A stretch of DNA of 64,000 nt from Alphaproteobacteria bacterium (GTDB taxonomy: Bacteria; Pseudomonadota; Alphaproteobacteria; CAAHEQ01; UBA3637), in assembly GCA_015062245.1 (NCBI GenBank), contig SUVA01000001.1:76856-140855 (forward strand), given 5' to 3'. The notes below the pieces were generated by a model. That model ran no database searches and had not been told where the DNA came from. It was given only the letters and a program-made list of their open reading frames with translations. A program made the position numbers and the translations under genes. The stretch's first letter is position 1. Each line of letters opens with the position of its first letter. This document shows, in pieces, positions 38,671 to 50,239 of the stretch.

Positions 38671-41286
38671 ATGATGCACAAAGTAAATTTATCTCAATCA
38701 GGTCGGTCAATGTTGGAAATGCTGGCTGTTGTTTGTTTAATGGCCCTGATTTCCATTGGCGTTTTTGATATTTATTATGTCGCTGCGGACAAAGCTGAGT
38801 TTCATACATTAAATCAGGAAATAAACACCCGCTTGGTACAGTTGCGCCATTTGGCCTTAACATCAAAAGGAATTAAAGAAGAAACCGAAGAACAGGCTTT
38901 ATCCCGTGCTCAATCCGATCAAAGCACCTCAAGCTTACCCATTCGTATTGCAGAATCTAGTGAAAATGAATTTATTTTAATTGTGGGCTCCAATACCTAT
39001 CCTTTGGAAGAACCGTTATGCAAAAAAATCATGGAAAATTATCAAGGAAACAATCAACAATGTTTTATAAGTGGATCTTGCGACGGCACAACTGGCGAAT
39101 TTAAATTTTCAAAACAATGCAACCTGCAAAATTATCCCGAAAATTCAGATTTTAATTGTGGTCAAAATGCCCACAAAACGGCTTTCGGTTGCGAATGCGA
39201 TAAAGGTTATACAAATTGGAAAGAAGGTGTTGGTTGTTCTTTGATTGAGTTGGATTGTGGTGCACATGCCCAACAAGATGGCACCGAATGTGTTTGTGAT
39301 AATGGCTATGAAAATTGGACAGCCGGAAGCGGTTGTTCATTGATTGAGCTGAATTGCGGTGCACATGCCCAGCAAGATGGTACGGAATGCGTTTGTGATG
39401 ACGATTATGAAAATTGGGTAGCTGGAAGCGGTTGTTCTTTGATTGAAGAAACCTGTAACGAATACACAATAACATGTGAAAACGGTCAAGCGACAGAATG
39501 TGTTGAAGGTGCTTATTTGTTTAAGGGTGTTTGTTATCCCGAGGATGAAGATTGGGAGTGTACCGAAGATGAAATTCCCATTGAAACAATGTCTGGATAT
39601 TTTTATTGCATTCCGTCCAATGGTTCGGGCGTACAGTACTGTTCTGAAACGTACAGACCCCCATTGTTTGAGGTTCGATTGATTTGCGATTGTGAAGAAA
39701 AACACTACTACGATGAAGACGAATTCAAATGTATTCCTTGTCCTGATGAAAAAGCGCTGTATTGTACGGCAGATGGTGTAACAACCTGTGTTGGCGGTTA
39801 TACGGTTGAAGATGGAAGATGTGTGGAATGTGATGGTGCGGAAGGCGTGGCCTCTTGGAATACATGCACTTATTCGGGATGTAATTCATGTGCGGTCAGT
39901 GCGTGCAAAGAAGGGTATTGCCACAACAACCATCGGGTTACAACCAGTAATTCAAGTTATTTTACGGATTATTGTGAAAAAATTCCGACAGGGAATGGTA
40001 TTTGTGATGGCAATAACGGTGTTGTGTGCGATAATGGATACCATTATAATGGCGAAGATTGTGTTGTGTGTCCGGATGCAAACGCCACCTCCTGTGATTC
40101 AGAGGGCAAATCAACCGTATGTAAGGCGGGATATTACAAAGATAACGAAGATTATTGTTTGAAATGTCAAAATAATAATGAGGGAGTAGAACAATGGTCA
40201 ACAAAGTCAAGTTCTGCATGTGGGATTGAAACATGTAAAGACGGTTATTGCTTAAAATATGTTTATGGTGTATATCCGGGAACGACATATTCCGGTCCGC
40301 TGAATGAATGTCAAAAAATTCCGACAGGAAATGGTATTTGTGATGGAAATAAGGGTGTTGTATGTAATAATGGCTATTATTACAATGGGGATAATTGTGT
40401 TGTATGTCCCGATGAAAATGCGACATCGTGTGATACGCTGGGAATTTCAACATCTTGTAAAAGTTCGGATTATTATTTAACTTTGGGAAGATGTTGTCCC
40501 AAAGGAAGTACACTGAACGAATCAGAGGGGACATGTCTTGGCTGTACAGATACGGAAACGTTAGGGGTTTGTTCCTGTTCTTATAATCAATATGCTGATG
40601 GCAAAGGTGGATGTTGTCCAGTAAACAGTTCCGCAAATTCGGCAACCGGAAATCAGACATCAAATAAAAATTGTTATTGTCTGACGGGATATGCTTGGAA
40701 TGGAACCGAATGTTTGCCGATTTGTGCTTCCAATGATGATTGTGGTGCAAATGAATATTGTTCATCTTCTGGTTGTAAGTCTGTTGGTGGATATTCTACA
40801 TTTACATCTTCAACCGGAAAAGTGATGCGAATAAGCAGTGATCATATGACGCGAAACGATGCCGTTAATTGGTGTCAAAAACAAACAATCAGTGGTCATT
40901 CTGGAAGTTTATTAGACCTGCAATCAAATCCGTTTAACTGTTATACCAATGGAACAACAAATGCCTGGACCCTTCCTTACAGCTTTAATTATGGTTCAAT
41001 GAGCAATCCAACCAGTGATAACCAATGTTGTTGTGCAAGTGGACAGCAGTGTTGCTATTGGAATTATTATGTTTCGGGGTTTGGAGAAACAACGAATCCG
41101 GTCAAACATCTTGATTCATCAAAGGAATCTGAGGATATGAAGAAATTGTGTAATTATCGAACAGAGGAATTATGGACAATTAATATGCGGGGAAAAGATG
41201 AATATTATACAATTAATTGTTCAGACGGAACATATCGATTTAAAGGATTTGTTGTTCCGGCTACAGCCCTTGCAATTTGTGAATAG
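38671..41286 (+). CDS. Very large Cys-rich pilin-like protein with EGF-like repeats and CLec-like C-terminus
   Basis: N-term SQSGRSMLEMLAVVCLMALISIGVFDIYY; repeats CGAHAQQDGTECVCDNGYENWTAGSGCSLIE and PTGNGICDGNxGVVCxNGYxYNGxxCVVCPDxNATSCD; ends ATALAICE. Confidence 0.75.
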   Translation: MMHKVNLSQSGRSMLEMLAVVCLMALISIGVFDIYYVAADKAEFHTLNQEINTRLVQLRHLALTSKGIKEETEEQALSRAQSDQSTSSLPIRIAESSENEFILIVGSNTYPLEEPLCKKIMENYQGNNQQCFISGSCDGTTGEFKFSKQCNLQNYPENSDFNCGQNAHKTAFGCECDKGYTNWKEGVGCSLIELDCGAHAQQDGTECVCDNGYENWTAGSGCSLIELNCGAHAQQDGTECVCDDDYENWVAGSGCSLIEETCNEYTITCENGQATECVEGAYLFKGVCYPEDEDWECTEDEIPIETMSGYFYCIPSNGSGVQYCSETYRPPLFEVRLICDCEEKHYYDEDEFKCIPCPDEKALYCTADGVTTCVGGYTVEDGRCVECDGAEGVASWNTCTYSGCNSCAVSACKEGYCHNNHRVTTSNSSYFTDYCEKIPTGNGICDGNNGVVCDNGYHYNGEDCVVCPDANATSCDSEGKSTVCKAGYYKDNEDYCLKCQNNNEGVEQWSTKSSSACGIETCKDGYCLKYVYGVYPGTTYSGPLNECQKIPTGNGICDGNKGVVCNNGYYYNGDNCVVCPDENATSCDTLGISTSCKSSDYYLTLGRCCPKGSTLNESEGTCLGCTDTETLGVCSCSYNQYADGKGGCCPVNSSANSATGNQTSNKNCYCLTGYAWNGTECLPICASNDDCGANEYCSSSGCKSVGGYSTFTSSTGKVMRISSDHMTRNDAVNWCQKQTISGHSGSLLDLQSNPFNCYTNGTTNAWTLPYSFNYGSMSNPTSDNQCCCASGQQCCYWNYYVSGFGETTNPVKHLDSSKESEDMKKLCNYRTEELWTINMRGKDEYYTINCSDGTYRFKGFVVPATALAICE
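39246..39450 (+). repeat. In-gene tandem repeat, ~117-bp period
   Basis: Two near-identical copies of CGGTGCACATGCCCAACAAGATGG...TGTTCATTGATTGAG plus a partial third upstream. Confidence 0.8.
39980..40460 (+). repeat. In-gene long repeat (two copies ~340 bp apart)
   Basis: AAAATTCCGACAGGGAATGGTATTTGTGATGG...GTTGTGTGTCCGGATGCAAACGCCACCTCCTGTGAT is repeated at about 40315-40435. Confidence 0.7.
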
Positions 41287-41327
41287 CAATTCTTGACTTT
41301 TTTCTTAAAATTCGATAAAATACGCAT

Positions 41328-43115
41328 ATGACAGAACTGAATAAAATTCGTAATTTTTCCATCGTGGCGCATATTGATCACGGCAAATCCACTTTGGCCG
41401 ATCGTTTAATCCAAATGTGCGGGGCCGTTTCCGACCGTGAAATGAAAGCCCAAATTTTGGACAACATGGATATTGAACGTGAACGGGGTATCACCATCAA
41501 AGCCCAAACAGTGCGTTTGGAACACAAAGGCTATGTTCTAAATTTAATTGACACACCGGGGCATGTGGACTTTGGTTATGAAGTCAGCCGTTCTTTGCAC
41601 GCATGCGAAGGGTCTTTGTTGGTGGTGGATTCCACCCAAGGGGTGGAGGCTCAAACTTTGGCCAATGTGTATAAGGCTTTGGATGCCAATCATGAAATTA
41701 TTCCCGTTATCAACAAAATTGATTTACCGGCCGCCGATCCCGATCGGGTCAAAAATCAAATAGAAGACGTAATTGGTTTGGATTGCACGGATTGTCCCTT
41801 GATTTCAGCCAAAACAGGCATTGGCATTGAAGATGTTTTGGATGTAATTATCAATCGTTTGCCTGCCCCAACCGGGGATAAAGAAGCCCCCTTAAAGGCC
41901 ATGTTGGTGGATTCGTGGTATGATCCGTATTTGGGTATTGTGGTGTTGGTGCGGGTGGTGGATGGTGTTTTACGCAAAAACCAACAAATTAAATTTATGT
42001 CCACCAATGCCACATATCGTGTGGAAAGATTGGGTTATTTCACCCCCAAAATGCAAGACACAAAGGAAATACAAACCGGCGAATTGGGTTTTGTGATTTG
42101 CGGTGTAAAGGCCATCGGTGAAACAAAAGTCGGTGATACCATTACCGATGAAAAAATGCCCTGCCATGAAGCTTTACCCGGTTTTAAACCCAGCCAAAGC
42201 GTTGTGTTTTGTTCTATGTTCCCCGTGGATATGAGCGATTATGAAGCCTTAAAAGAGGCCATTGAAAAATTGCAACTGAACGACGCCAGTTTCCAATTTA
42301 CGCCCGATAAGTCTATGGCCTTGGGGCAAGGTTTCCGCTGTGGCTTTTTGGGGCTTTTGCATATGGAAATTATCCAAGAAAGATTGTCCCGAGAATTTAA
42401 TTTGGATTTAATTACAACGGCACCGTCTGTGGCGTATCAGGTCTATAAAACAAACGGCGAAGAGCTGATTATGCACAATCCGGCCGATATGCCCGATGTC
42501 ACCACTATCCGAAAAATTGAAGAACCATGGGTCAAGGCAACTATTTTAACGCCTGATGAATATCTGGGCGGTATTTTGCAATTATGTACGGAACGCCGTG
42601 GGGAACAATTGGATTTAACCTATGTCGGCAATCGGGCCATGGCGGTTTATCGTTTGCCGTTGAATGAAATCGTCTTTGATTTTTACGACCGTTTAAAATC
42701 CATTTCCCGTGGCTATGCCAGCTTTGATTATGATGTGGATGCTTATCACGAATCCGATTTGGTGCGTGTGAATATCTTGGTACATGGCGAACAAGTGGAT
42801 GCTTTGGCGTTTTTGGCACATCGGTCTCAGGCTGAACGCCGTGGTCGTCAAATTTGTGCCAGACTTAAAGATCTGATTCCACGCCATCAATTTAAAATTC
42901 CGATTCAGGCCAGTATCGGCGGTAAAATTATCGCCCGTGAGGACATTTCCGCTTATCGTAAAGACGTAACCGCCAAATGTTATGGTGGCGATATTACCCG
43001 TAAGCGTAAGTTGTTAGAAAAACAAAAAGAGGGTAAAAAACGCATGCGTCAATTCGGTTCAGTTGAAATCCCGCAAAACGCCTTTATTCAGGCCCTTAAA
43101 ATTGGAGACGAATGA
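41328..43115 (+). CDS. lepA: Elongation factor 4
   Basis: [37 protein letters not shown]-terminal [21 protein letters not shown]. Confidence 0.98.
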   Translation: MTELNKIRNFSIVAHIDHGKSTLADRLIQMCGAVSDREMKAQILDNMDIERERGITIKAQTVRLEHKGYVLNLIDTPGHVDFGYEVSRSLHACEGSLLVVDSTQGVEAQTLANVYKALDANHEIIPVINKIDLPAADPDRVKNQIEDVIGLDCTDCPLISAKTGIGIEDVLDVIINRLPAPTGDKEAPLKAMLVDSWYDPYLGIVVLVRVVDGVLRKNQQIKFMSTNATYRVERLGYFTPKMQDTKEIQTGELGFVICGVKAIGETKVGDTITDEKMPCHEALPGFKPSQSVVFCSMFPVDMSDYEALKEAIEKLQLNDASFQFTPDKSMALGQGFRCGFLGLLHMEIIQERLSREFNLDLITTAPSVAYQVYKTNGEELIMHNPADMPDVTTIRKIEEPWVKATILTPDEYLGGILQLCTERRGEQLDLTYVGNRAMAVYRLPLNEIVFDFYDRLKSISRGYASFDYDVDAYHESDLVRVNILVHGEQVDALAFLAHRSQAERRGRQICARLKDLIPRHQFKIPIQASIGGKIIAREDISAYRKDVTAKCYGGDITRKRKLLEKQKEGKKRMRQFGSVEIPQNAFIQALKIGDE

Positions 43116-43705
43116 TGAAATCCATTAAAGAATCAAAAATCCGTGAATATTTTGATTTTTATCAAACCAAAGTATTGCCCGAAGTGGAAAAATTGGCCAC
43201 CCAAAAAAAAGAAGGCTATCACGGTTTACATACCCATACGGATGCGGTTGTTTTTCGGGCCATTGATTATGCTTTGGAATTGGGGCAAAATCCAATGCCT
43301 GTGTTGTTTGCGGCGGCCTGTCATGATATGGCCCGTACACACGATTTTTATGATGAAACCCATGGTGAAAATGCCCTGCCGATGGCACAAAAAATAATGC
43401 ACAAATTTAAAAATGAATTGACGGATTCGGAAAAACAATCTGTGTTGTTGGCGATTAAAGACCATACGACAGGTGGGAATGCAACTGATTATATTTCGGC
43501 CTGTTTGTGGGATGCGGACAGAACCCGTTTATCGTGGGAACGGGGCTATTGTGAAGCGTTTTTTAACACCGAATATGGAAAAAAAGTCGCCTCAGGGGAT
43601 GCCAAAAAATATATTACCTGGCAAAATGAAGTTTTGGGCCGAACAAATAAAGAAAAGGAAGATTTATTAAAATTGATTGACCGATTAAAAACACATCAAA
43701 AATAA
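43112..43705 (+). CDS. HD-domain phosphohydrolase-like protein
   Basis: [16 protein letters not shown]...[13 protein letters not shown]; overlaps lepA (ATGATGA). Confidence 0.75.
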   Translation: MMKSIKESKIREYFDFYQTKVLPEVEKLATQKKEGYHGLHTHTDAVVFRAIDYALELGQNPMPVLFAAACHDMARTHDFYDETHGENALPMAQKIMHKFKNELTDSEKQSVLLAIKDHTTGGNATDYISACLWDADRTRLSWERGYCEAFFNTEYGKKVASGDAKKYITWQNEVLGRTNKEKEDLLKLIDRLKTHQK

Positions 43706-43714
43706 TAATTTTTA

Positions 43715-45934
43715 TCAATGAAATTTATTGTTTCGGGGGAAGCCCACTGGTGGAACTTTACCAACCGTGGCACGACGGGCCAACCACATGGTCATATCCG
43801 GTTCAATGTGAATACCGTTGCCCGAAGGATAAGGCAAGCCTTCATTCCAATTAAAGAAACGCACATCGGATAATTTAGCACCCGCATATTTTTGCAAAAT
43901 CACACCTGAACCACGCACCATTGTGGGAATTTCATCCCGCTTAAAGACCAATAATTTACGGTTATTTCCAATCACCGCCACCGAATCACCCACAACTTCA
44001 CGACACAAATGTGCTTTATCATTATCGGCCAGATTTAAAATAATCTTACCGGCCCGTGTTTGGGCAATAATGTTGTTGGAATCCACGATAAAGCCTTTGC
44101 CCGAACGGCTGGCCACCAACAGTTTTTGATCTGGTTTAAAGATAAACATTTCCACGATATCGGCATCTTGCGGTAAATCAATTTTCAAACGCACCGGTTC
44201 ACCAAAACCACGCCCACCCATAATATCGTTGCCCAAGATAGAATAAAAACGCCCATTGGTGGCAAACAACATAATATGGTCGGTGGTATAGGTATTCACT
44301 TTAAACGCCAAAGAATCGCCTTCTTTGAATTTTAAATCAGATGTATCGGCATTACCTTTAAGGGCACGAATCCAACCTTGTTTGGATAATACAACCGTAA
44401 TGGCTTCTTTTTCAATCAAAGTTTCAATATTCATTTCCACATTTTGAACAGCACCGGCAATTTGAGTGCGCCGTTTGCCCAGTTCTGTTTTTTGACCAAA
44501 ATCTTTTTGAATCTGTTTAATTTCCTGAGCCAATTTATTTTTACGCATTTGTTCGTCTTGCAATAAGTTTTCCAAACCGGCTTTTTCCAAGGCTAATTCT
44601 TCAAATTCATTTCTCAATTGGGCCTCTTCCAACTTTCTCAACGAACGCAATTTCATATTCAAAATGGCTTCGGCCTGAATGTCTGTCAGGGAAAATTCAT
44701 CCATCATCACGGCCTTGGGTTCGTCTTCGTTTCGGATGATTTCAATGACACGGTCCAAATTCAAATAGGTAATCAAAAAGCCCTGTAATAAATCCATCCG
44801 ATGGGCAATTTTTTCCAAGCGGAAGCGACTGCGCCGGATTAAAACTTCTTCACGATGTTCCAACCAAGAACGAACCACCTCGGCCAAGCTCATCACCTTT
44901 GGGGTATGATTGGCGGTCAACACGTTCATATTCAGGTTAAAGTTCACCTGTAAATCGGTGCTTTTGAACAAATGTTCCATCAATTGTTCGGCAATCACTA
45001 TGCGTGATTTGGGTTCCAAAACAATGCGCACCACATCCGATGATTCATCACGCACATCCGCCAACAAAGGCAATTTTTTTTCGGCCAACAATTTGGCAAT
45101 ACGCATAATTAAATCAGATTTAACCACACCATAGGGAATTTCGCTGATCACAATTTGATATTGACCATGGCCCAAATCTTCACGTTCCCATTTGGCACGC
45201 AACTTTAACGGTCCACGCCCTTCTGTATAAACTTTAACGATATTGGCCCGATCTTCCACCAAAACACCGCCGGTTGGGAAATCAGGACCTTGCACAAAAT
45301 CAATCAACTTTTCGGTGCTGGCATTGGGATGATTTAACAAATAAAGTGCCGCATCACAAACTTCGCCCACATTATGTGGCGGAATATTGGTGGCCATACC
45401 CACGGCAATACCGTTTGACCCATTGGCCAACAAATTTGGGAAAGCCGCCGGCATGACACAGGGTTCTTCATCTTCACCGTCATAGGTTGGTTCAAAATCC
45501 ACAGAATTGTCATCCAGCCCTTCCATCAATGCCAAAGCCACAGCGGTCAATCGGGCCTCAGTATAACGCATGGCGGCCGCACCGTCACCGTCAATATTAC
45601 CAAAGTTTCCCTGACCGTCCACCAAAGGATAACGCACGGCAAAATCTTGTGCCAAACGCACCATGGCATCATAAACGGAACTGTCCCCGTGGGGGTGATA
45701 TTTACCAATCACATCACCCACCACACGGGCACATTTTTTAAAGCCTTTATCCGGATCCAGTTTCAATTGACGCATTGCCCACAACAAACGGCGATGAACG
45801 GGTTTTAATCCATCACGCACATCGGGCAAGGAACGTGCCACAATTGTGGACAGCGCATAGGCCAAATAGCGTTCGGACAAAGCATCCGCCAATTGTTTTT
45901 CCTGAATCTTCGGTTGTGTCAATTCTTCATTCAT
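43715..45934 (-). CDS. parC: DNA topoisomerase IV subunit A
   Basis: [60 protein letters not shown]. Confidence 0.95.
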   Translation of the reverse strand: MNEELTQPKIQEKQLADALSERYLAYALSTIVARSLPDVRDGLKPVHRRLLWAMRQLKLDPDKGFKKCARVVGDVIGKYHPHGDSSVYDAMVRLAQDFAVRYPLVDGQGNFGNIDGDGAAAMRYTEARLTAVALALMEGLDDNSVDFEPTYDGEDEEPCVMPAAFPNLLANGSNGIAVGMATNIPPHNVGEVCDAALYLLNHPNASTEKLIDFVQGPDFPTGGVLVEDRANIVKVYTEGRGPLKLRAKWEREDLGHGQYQIVISEIPYGVVKSDLIMRIAKLLAEKKLPLLADVRDESSDVVRIVLEPKSRIVIAEQLMEHLFKSTDLQVNFNLNMNVLTANHTPKVMSLAEVVRSWLEHREEVLIRRSRFRLEKIAHRMDLLQGFLITYLNLDRVIEIIRNEDEPKAVMMDEFSLTDIQAEAILNMKLRSLRKLEEAQLRNEFEELALEKAGLENLLQDEQMRKNKLAQEIKQIQKDFGQKTELGKRRTQIAGAVQNVEMNIETLIEKEAITVVLSKQGWIRALKGNADTSDLKFKEGDSLAFKVNTYTTDHIMLFATNGRFYSILGNDIMGGRGFGEPVRLKIDLPQDADIVEMFIFKPDQKLLVASRSGKGFIVDSNNIIAQTRAGKIILNLADNDKAHLCREVVGDSVAVIGNNRKLLVFKRDEIPTMVRGSGVILQKYAGAKLSDVRFFNWNEGLPYPSGNGIHIEPDMTMWLARRATVGKVPPVGFPRNNKFH

Positions 45935-45977
45935 AAGACCTATTTTAAATAAAGTTGACACAAAAAGCAAGAGGTTT

Positions 45978-46385
45978 TTAATCTAAATTGACATTTGCTT
46001 TTTGTAATTCCTTTTTACCATGTGGATTATATGTATAATAATACAACAATTCACGTTGGTTGATATTATTAGCATCAATGGCGGCTTCTGGTATCCCCCA
46101 AACAACGGACAAAGGCCATGTCAACAAGTTTAAAAATCCATACAACCAATGGGATGAATCAGCACCATCACCACTTGCTAGATAAAAATTACCCACACCA
46201 GGCAAAATATTTAAAGCAGCGGCCGCGCCAACTGAGGCAGGTTTTTCATAATTACCCACGGGTTTATCAACACTGACGCCTTGCCCCTTCAATTGTTGTA
46301 ATTGCATTTCTTCCTGACGAGTTAAATGTGTACATCCACACACTAAACTTATACATAAAAATGCGGTTAAAATTTTATTGCTCAT
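45978..46385 (-). CDS. Putative lipoprotein
   Basis: [26 protein letters not shown] lipobox; AAAGGATG upstream. Confidence 0.7.
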   Translation of the reverse strand: MSNKILTAFLCISLVCGCTHLTRQEEMQLQQLKGQGVSVDKPVGNYEKPASVGAAAALNILPGVGNFYLASGDGADSSHWLYGFLNLLTWPLSVVWGIPEAAIDANNINQRELLYYYTYNPHGKKELQKANVNLD

Positions 46386-46410
46386 TTTTGCATCCTTTCT
46401 TTTTTTGATT

Positions 46411-46572
46411 AAAAAATCCACTTTTTTTTTAAAAGTGGACGGACGCAGAAATACTGTCAAAAAGAGCAGTGTTGCCTATTCAATATATTCAGCAAACCAT
46501 CCGCCCCTGTCAGGCGGCATTTTCTTTCTGAACGGAATTTCTGTTCCGGCCCATACGCAATGGTATCGGCAA
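46411..46572 (-). ncRNA. Candidate structured leader RNA, copy A (terminator-like 3' hairpin)
   Basis: Homologous to 51390..51545; several hairpins; ends TCCACTTTTAAAAAAAAAGTGGATTTTTT just upstream of the lipoprotein gene. Confidence 0.6.
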
Positions 46573-46615
46573 GTTTATTTTAGATGATTTTAAATAAAAT
46601 GTCAACAAATAAAAA

Positions 46616-46987
46616 GTCAGATAATCTATAAGCCGGGTTCTGTCATAGTGCAATCATTCGTCTGGCGATTTCATTACTGAAAAGCTCAAGCAACCTACCT
46701 GGCGACGGCCGGATCAGGACTTCCGTTTGACTCAGCAATTTATTCAATCGCCGTCCGTCTGAGTTTGGTCTTGCTTCCGATAAGGTTTGTCGTGCCATGA
46801 AGACCTCTCGGCCCATGCGGTGGGCTCTTACCCCGCCGTTTCACCCTTACCCATACGAAATGGGCGGTTTGTTTTCTGCGACGCTGTCTGTCGGGTCGCC
46901 CCGCCCGGACGTTATCCGGTATCGTGTCCTTTGGAAGCCCGGACTTTCCTCCAACCTTTTGGGTCAGCGATTGCCCGATTATCTGAC
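46616..46987 (-). ncRNA. rnpB: RNase P RNA
   Basis: GAGGAAAGTCCGGGCTTCC near 5' end, ACAGAACCCGGCTTATAGA near 3' end, perfect P1 helix GTCAGATAATC/GATTATCTGAC. Confidence 0.95.
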
Positions 46988-47100
46988 GGGTAAATTATAC
47001 CATATTCAATATAAAAAGTCAAATCAGGGCAAGTTGTTTTTCTTTATGATAAAACTGAGTATTTGTCTCTCTATACAAAAAAACTTTATCCCTTTAATGA

Positions 47101-47583
47101 TTACTTAGATTTTTTAAGCGATTCAATCAGCTTTTGATTTAACATCTTGCGTGTTTCTTGATAAGATTTTTCAAAGGTGGAAATCATTTGCCCCGAACCT
47201 TGACGAACAGTTGAAAAATCAACCCCCCGATCCCATCCTTGACGATACAAATGGTTAGCAGAACAACGAACAATTGTCATTGATGAATTCATATCAACGT
47301 CTTTTTTATCATTTACAGCCGAAAAAGAAACACGATTACCACTGTCTGTTATTTGTAATCCGTTTTTAAAAATTAAAACCGCATCCCTTTTACCGGATAA
47401 AAAATAATCGGACACATCTAAATTTGTTTTTTGGCACATTTCCAACCAACTGTTCAATCTGTCACCACTTGCTTTTAAATGAGATATAAATTGAGGTGTT
47501 ACAGCGAAAAATTCATGTTGTTTATTGTAATCAGAATAATCCTGAACTCTTTGGGCAATTTTTTCTTTTAAATTCATTTTCAT
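47101..47583 (-). CDS. Hypothetical protein, 160 aa
   Basis: ORF with GGAAA upstream; no family recognised. Confidence 0.6.
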   Translation of the reverse strand: MKMNLKEKIAQRVQDYSDYNKQHEFFAVTPQFISHLKASGDRLNSWLEMCQKTNLDVSDYFLSGKRDAVLIFKNGLQITDSGNRVSFSAVNDKKDVDMNSSMTIVRCSANHLYRQGWDRGVDFSTVRQGSGQMISTFEKSYQETRKMLNQKLIESLKKSK

Positions 47584-47600
47584 TTTCCTTTCAAAACTAT

Positions 47601-48044
47601 TTAATCTCGCCCACCACGAAAAACACCGGATTTGCGATAAAATTCCAATTCTTCACGATATTCTTTTGTCCCCGATTCGGCATATTTAACAACCGGATCA
47701 ATTCCCATATCACGATATTCCTTGATACGGCGTTGTTTTTCTTTATGATAGGCTTGGGTGTTTTTATCCTCTTTAAAGGTATCTTTTATTATATTTACAC
47801 CTTCTTTAAAATTTCCGATTCTTTGTTCAATCGGGGCTGAACGTGACTTTAAAAAGGATTTAAGCGTTTGGCGATTTTGCGCTTTTGAACCCCAAAACGT
47901 TCCATAACCCAACAATCCAACCAAAGCCAAACGTTTTGTTGCTGTCCAAAATTGATTGATGCGCTGAAAATAATATTCCCGCTTTAAATCTTTCATCTGA
48001 CGTTCACGAAAGATGTCTTGTAATGTTTTTGGTTTTTGTTTCAT
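47601..48044 (-). CDS. Hypothetical protein, 147 aa
   Basis: ORF with CAGGAG upstream; adjacent to previous gene. Confidence 0.6.
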   Translation of the reverse strand: MKQKPKTLQDIFRERQMKDLKREYYFQRINQFWTATKRLALVGLLGYGTFWGSKAQNRQTLKSFLKSRSAPIEQRIGNFKEGVNIIKDTFKEDKNTQAYHKEKQRRIKEYRDMGIDPVVKYAESGTKEYREELEFYRKSGVFRGGRD

Positions 48045-48174
48045 AAAAACTCCTGTTTTTTTATTTTACATATAAAAAAGAAAAATTGCAATAAATTTTC
48101 CTCCCCTTTTTTTGATTCATCTCTATTAAAAAGCGCTTGATTTTTGAATATAAATAATGTAAAATACCCCCTGT

Positions 48175-48250
<76 letters not shown>

Positions 48251-48286
48251 TTTATACTCTAACTCAAAATAATTAAAAAATCCACC

Positions 48287-48309
48287 AGCCCCTTGAATTC
48301 CAAGGGGCT
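48287..48309. terminator. Hairpin AGCCCCTTGAATTCCAAGGGGCT
   Basis: Near-identical to 30618..30640. Confidence 0.7.
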
Positions 48310-48345
48310 GATTTAAAAAGCCGAGAACACTGCGGATTATATGTT

Positions 48346-49266
48346 TTAAAATTTTCGGGGATTTAAGGTTGGCTCTTTCCATGCCTCAATAAATTCCGTC
48401 AAAGCAGGGGAATTTCTATCGGGCAAAATAATACTGACAGATACTAATAAATCCCCCCGTCCGGATACACCTTTTCCTTTTATTCTCAATACTTTACCAC
48501 CACTGGTATAAGGTGGAATTTTTAAAGAAATCTCACCCGATGGCGTTGGAATCAAAACTTTTGTTCCCAAAACAGCCTCTTTTAAAGTCAAGGGCAGGGT
48601 GAGTTTTACATTATCCCCATCCCGTGTGAACAGTTCACTTTTTTGCACCTGAATCTTGATTAAAGCATCTCCACCATATTCGCCAAGGCCTTTTAAACGC
48701 AGCACAGCGTCATCCACCACACCGGCCGGTACTTTGACCTTTACCTGCTTACCGCTTGCTAAACGAACGGTTGTTTCACCCCCTGTGATAGATAGGTTAA
48801 AAGGAATGGCTAATTGATATTGCACATCCTGACCACGGGAATAGGGACCGGCTTGTGTGCGCCCCCCCATGCCAAACAGGTCCGCAAAGTTAAAACCGCC
48901 GGCACCACCCCCCATAGATCCAAACATGGACGCCAAATCTTCGGGGTTGATATTGGTATAGGTTGTATTACCACGGCGATAAGTTCCGCCACTAAAACCA
49001 TTAAATCCTGCCCCGCCATCATAAGCACCACGCCCAAACGGGGTAGGGTTACCGTGTTCATCAATTTCACCGGCATCATATCTGGCCCTTTTGGATTTAT
49101 CGGATAAAATCTCATAAGCGCTTGTTAAGGTTTTAAATTTTTCTTGTGCTTTTTTATCGGGATTCACATCCGGATGTAAAGTTCTGGCCTTTTGGCGATA
49201 GGCTTTTTTGATTTCAGCATCACTGGCCCCTTTGGAAACCCCTAACATATCATACAAATTGGACAT
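48346..49266 (-). CDS. DnaJ/CbpA-like co-chaperone
   Basis: J domain YDMLGVSKGASDAEIKKAYRQKARTLHPDVNPD plus DnaJ C-terminal domain. Confidence 0.92.
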   Translation of the reverse strand: MSNLYDMLGVSKGASDAEIKKAYRQKARTLHPDVNPDKKAQEKFKTLTSAYEILSDKSKRARYDAGEIDEHGNPTPFGRGAYDGGAGFNGFSGGTYRRGNTTYTNINPEDLASMFGSMGGGAGGFNFADLFGMGGRTQAGPYSRGQDVQYQLAIPFNLSITGGETTVRLASGKQVKVKVPAGVVDDAVLRLKGLGEYGGDALIKIQVQKSELFTRDGDNVKLTLPLTLKEAVLGTKVLIPTPSGEISLKIPPYTSGGKVLRIKGKGVSGRGDLLVSVSIILPDRNSPALTEFIEAWKEPTLNPRKF

Positions 49267-49358
49267 TTCAAACTCCTTTTGACATACTATGTTATAATAT
49301 AGGGTTGAATTTTAAAAAAATCTATCTTTTTTCACAAAAAAAGATTATATTATAGACC

Positions 49359-50231
49359 ATGAAGACAAAAAACGAGAAATTGATGTTAAAAGCCGGTTAT
49401 GCCTCCATAGGCTTGACGGTTGTTTTATTGGTTTTAAAATGGATTGCTTTTATAATGACAAACTCGGTGGCAGTATTATCCACTTTGTTTGATTCTGTTC
49501 AGGATTTGATGACCTCAGGGATAAATTTACTGGCCATACGTCAATCTATCGTGCCGGCCGACAAACAACACCGTTTTGGCCACGGTAAAGCTCAGGCAGT
49601 CGGCGGATTGTTTCAGGCAATTGTGATTTTTGTATCGGGTGTTATTTTAATTTATCAATCCTGTTTACATTGGAAAAATCATGATACACCTGATGTTTTT
49701 TCCTATGGCACGGTTTTATTGTTGATATCCATTGTTTTAACTTTTATTTTATTGCGCTTTCAAAAATATGTTGTTGCCAAAACGGATTCAATTTCCATTC
49801 GGGCCGATATGGCACATTATGCCGGTGATATTTGGATGAATACAGGCGTTATTGTTTCTTTGTTTTTTTCAACGGTTTTAAAAATCCAATGGCTGGATAT
49901 CCTTTTTGGTATCGGGGTAGGGCTATACCTAATAAAAACAACCTATCATATCGCCATGGTGGCAATCGGTATTTTGATGGATACAGAAATGCCCCTTCAT
50001 ATTCGTTATAAAATAAAAGCCATTGTAATGACCTTTGATAATGTAATCAAGGTAAAGGATTTAAAAACACGACAATCGGGAACTTGCTTGTTTATCCAAA
50101 TGACAATCGTGATGAATAAAGATTTAACTTTATCTCAGGCGCATCAGATATCCGATGAAATTGAATCTGAATTGCATCACACTTTTTCAGATTGTGAAAT
50201 CATTATACATTTAGAACCCGATTCAAAATAA
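49359..50231 (+). CDS. Cation diffusion facilitator (CDF) transporter
   Basis: SVAVLSTLFDSVQDLMTSGINLLAIRQS...HRFGHGKAQAVGGLFQA, DMAHYAGDIWMN. Confidence 0.92.
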   Translation: MKTKNEKLMLKAGYASIGLTVVLLVLKWIAFIMTNSVAVLSTLFDSVQDLMTSGINLLAIRQSIVPADKQHRFGHGKAQAVGGLFQAIVIFVSGVILIYQSCLHWKNHDTPDVFSYGTVLLLISIVLTFILLRFQKYVVAKTDSISIRADMAHYAGDIWMNTGVIVSLFFSTVLKIQWLDILFGIGVGLYLIKTTYHIAMVAIGILMDTEMPLHIRYKIKAIVMTFDNVIKVKDLKTRQSGTCLFIQMTIVMNKDLTLSQAHQISDEIESELHHTFSDCEIIIHLEPDSK

Positions 50232-50239
50232 TCCCTTCT

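Noticed and set aside
39962-40765. 267-aa minus-strand ORF rich in His/Asn
   Set aside because: Lies antisense to the Cys-rich pilin-like gene; composition is a shadow of its codons, no start context.
41180-41286. C-terminus of the large Cys-rich protein as a second DGR variable region
   Set aside because: Although it ends in AICE like the other protein's ALCE, codons are ordinary AT-ending (TAT, AAT); no NNC bias.
46411-46572. Element A as 6S RNA, SRP RNA or cobalamin riboswitch
   Set aside because: Multi-hairpin layout does not fit the 6S rod; no SRP tetraloop/GGAAGG-like core or cobalamin box consensus seen.
46787-47108. Plus-strand ORFs of 68 and 103 aa
   Set aside because: Antisense to RNase P RNA.
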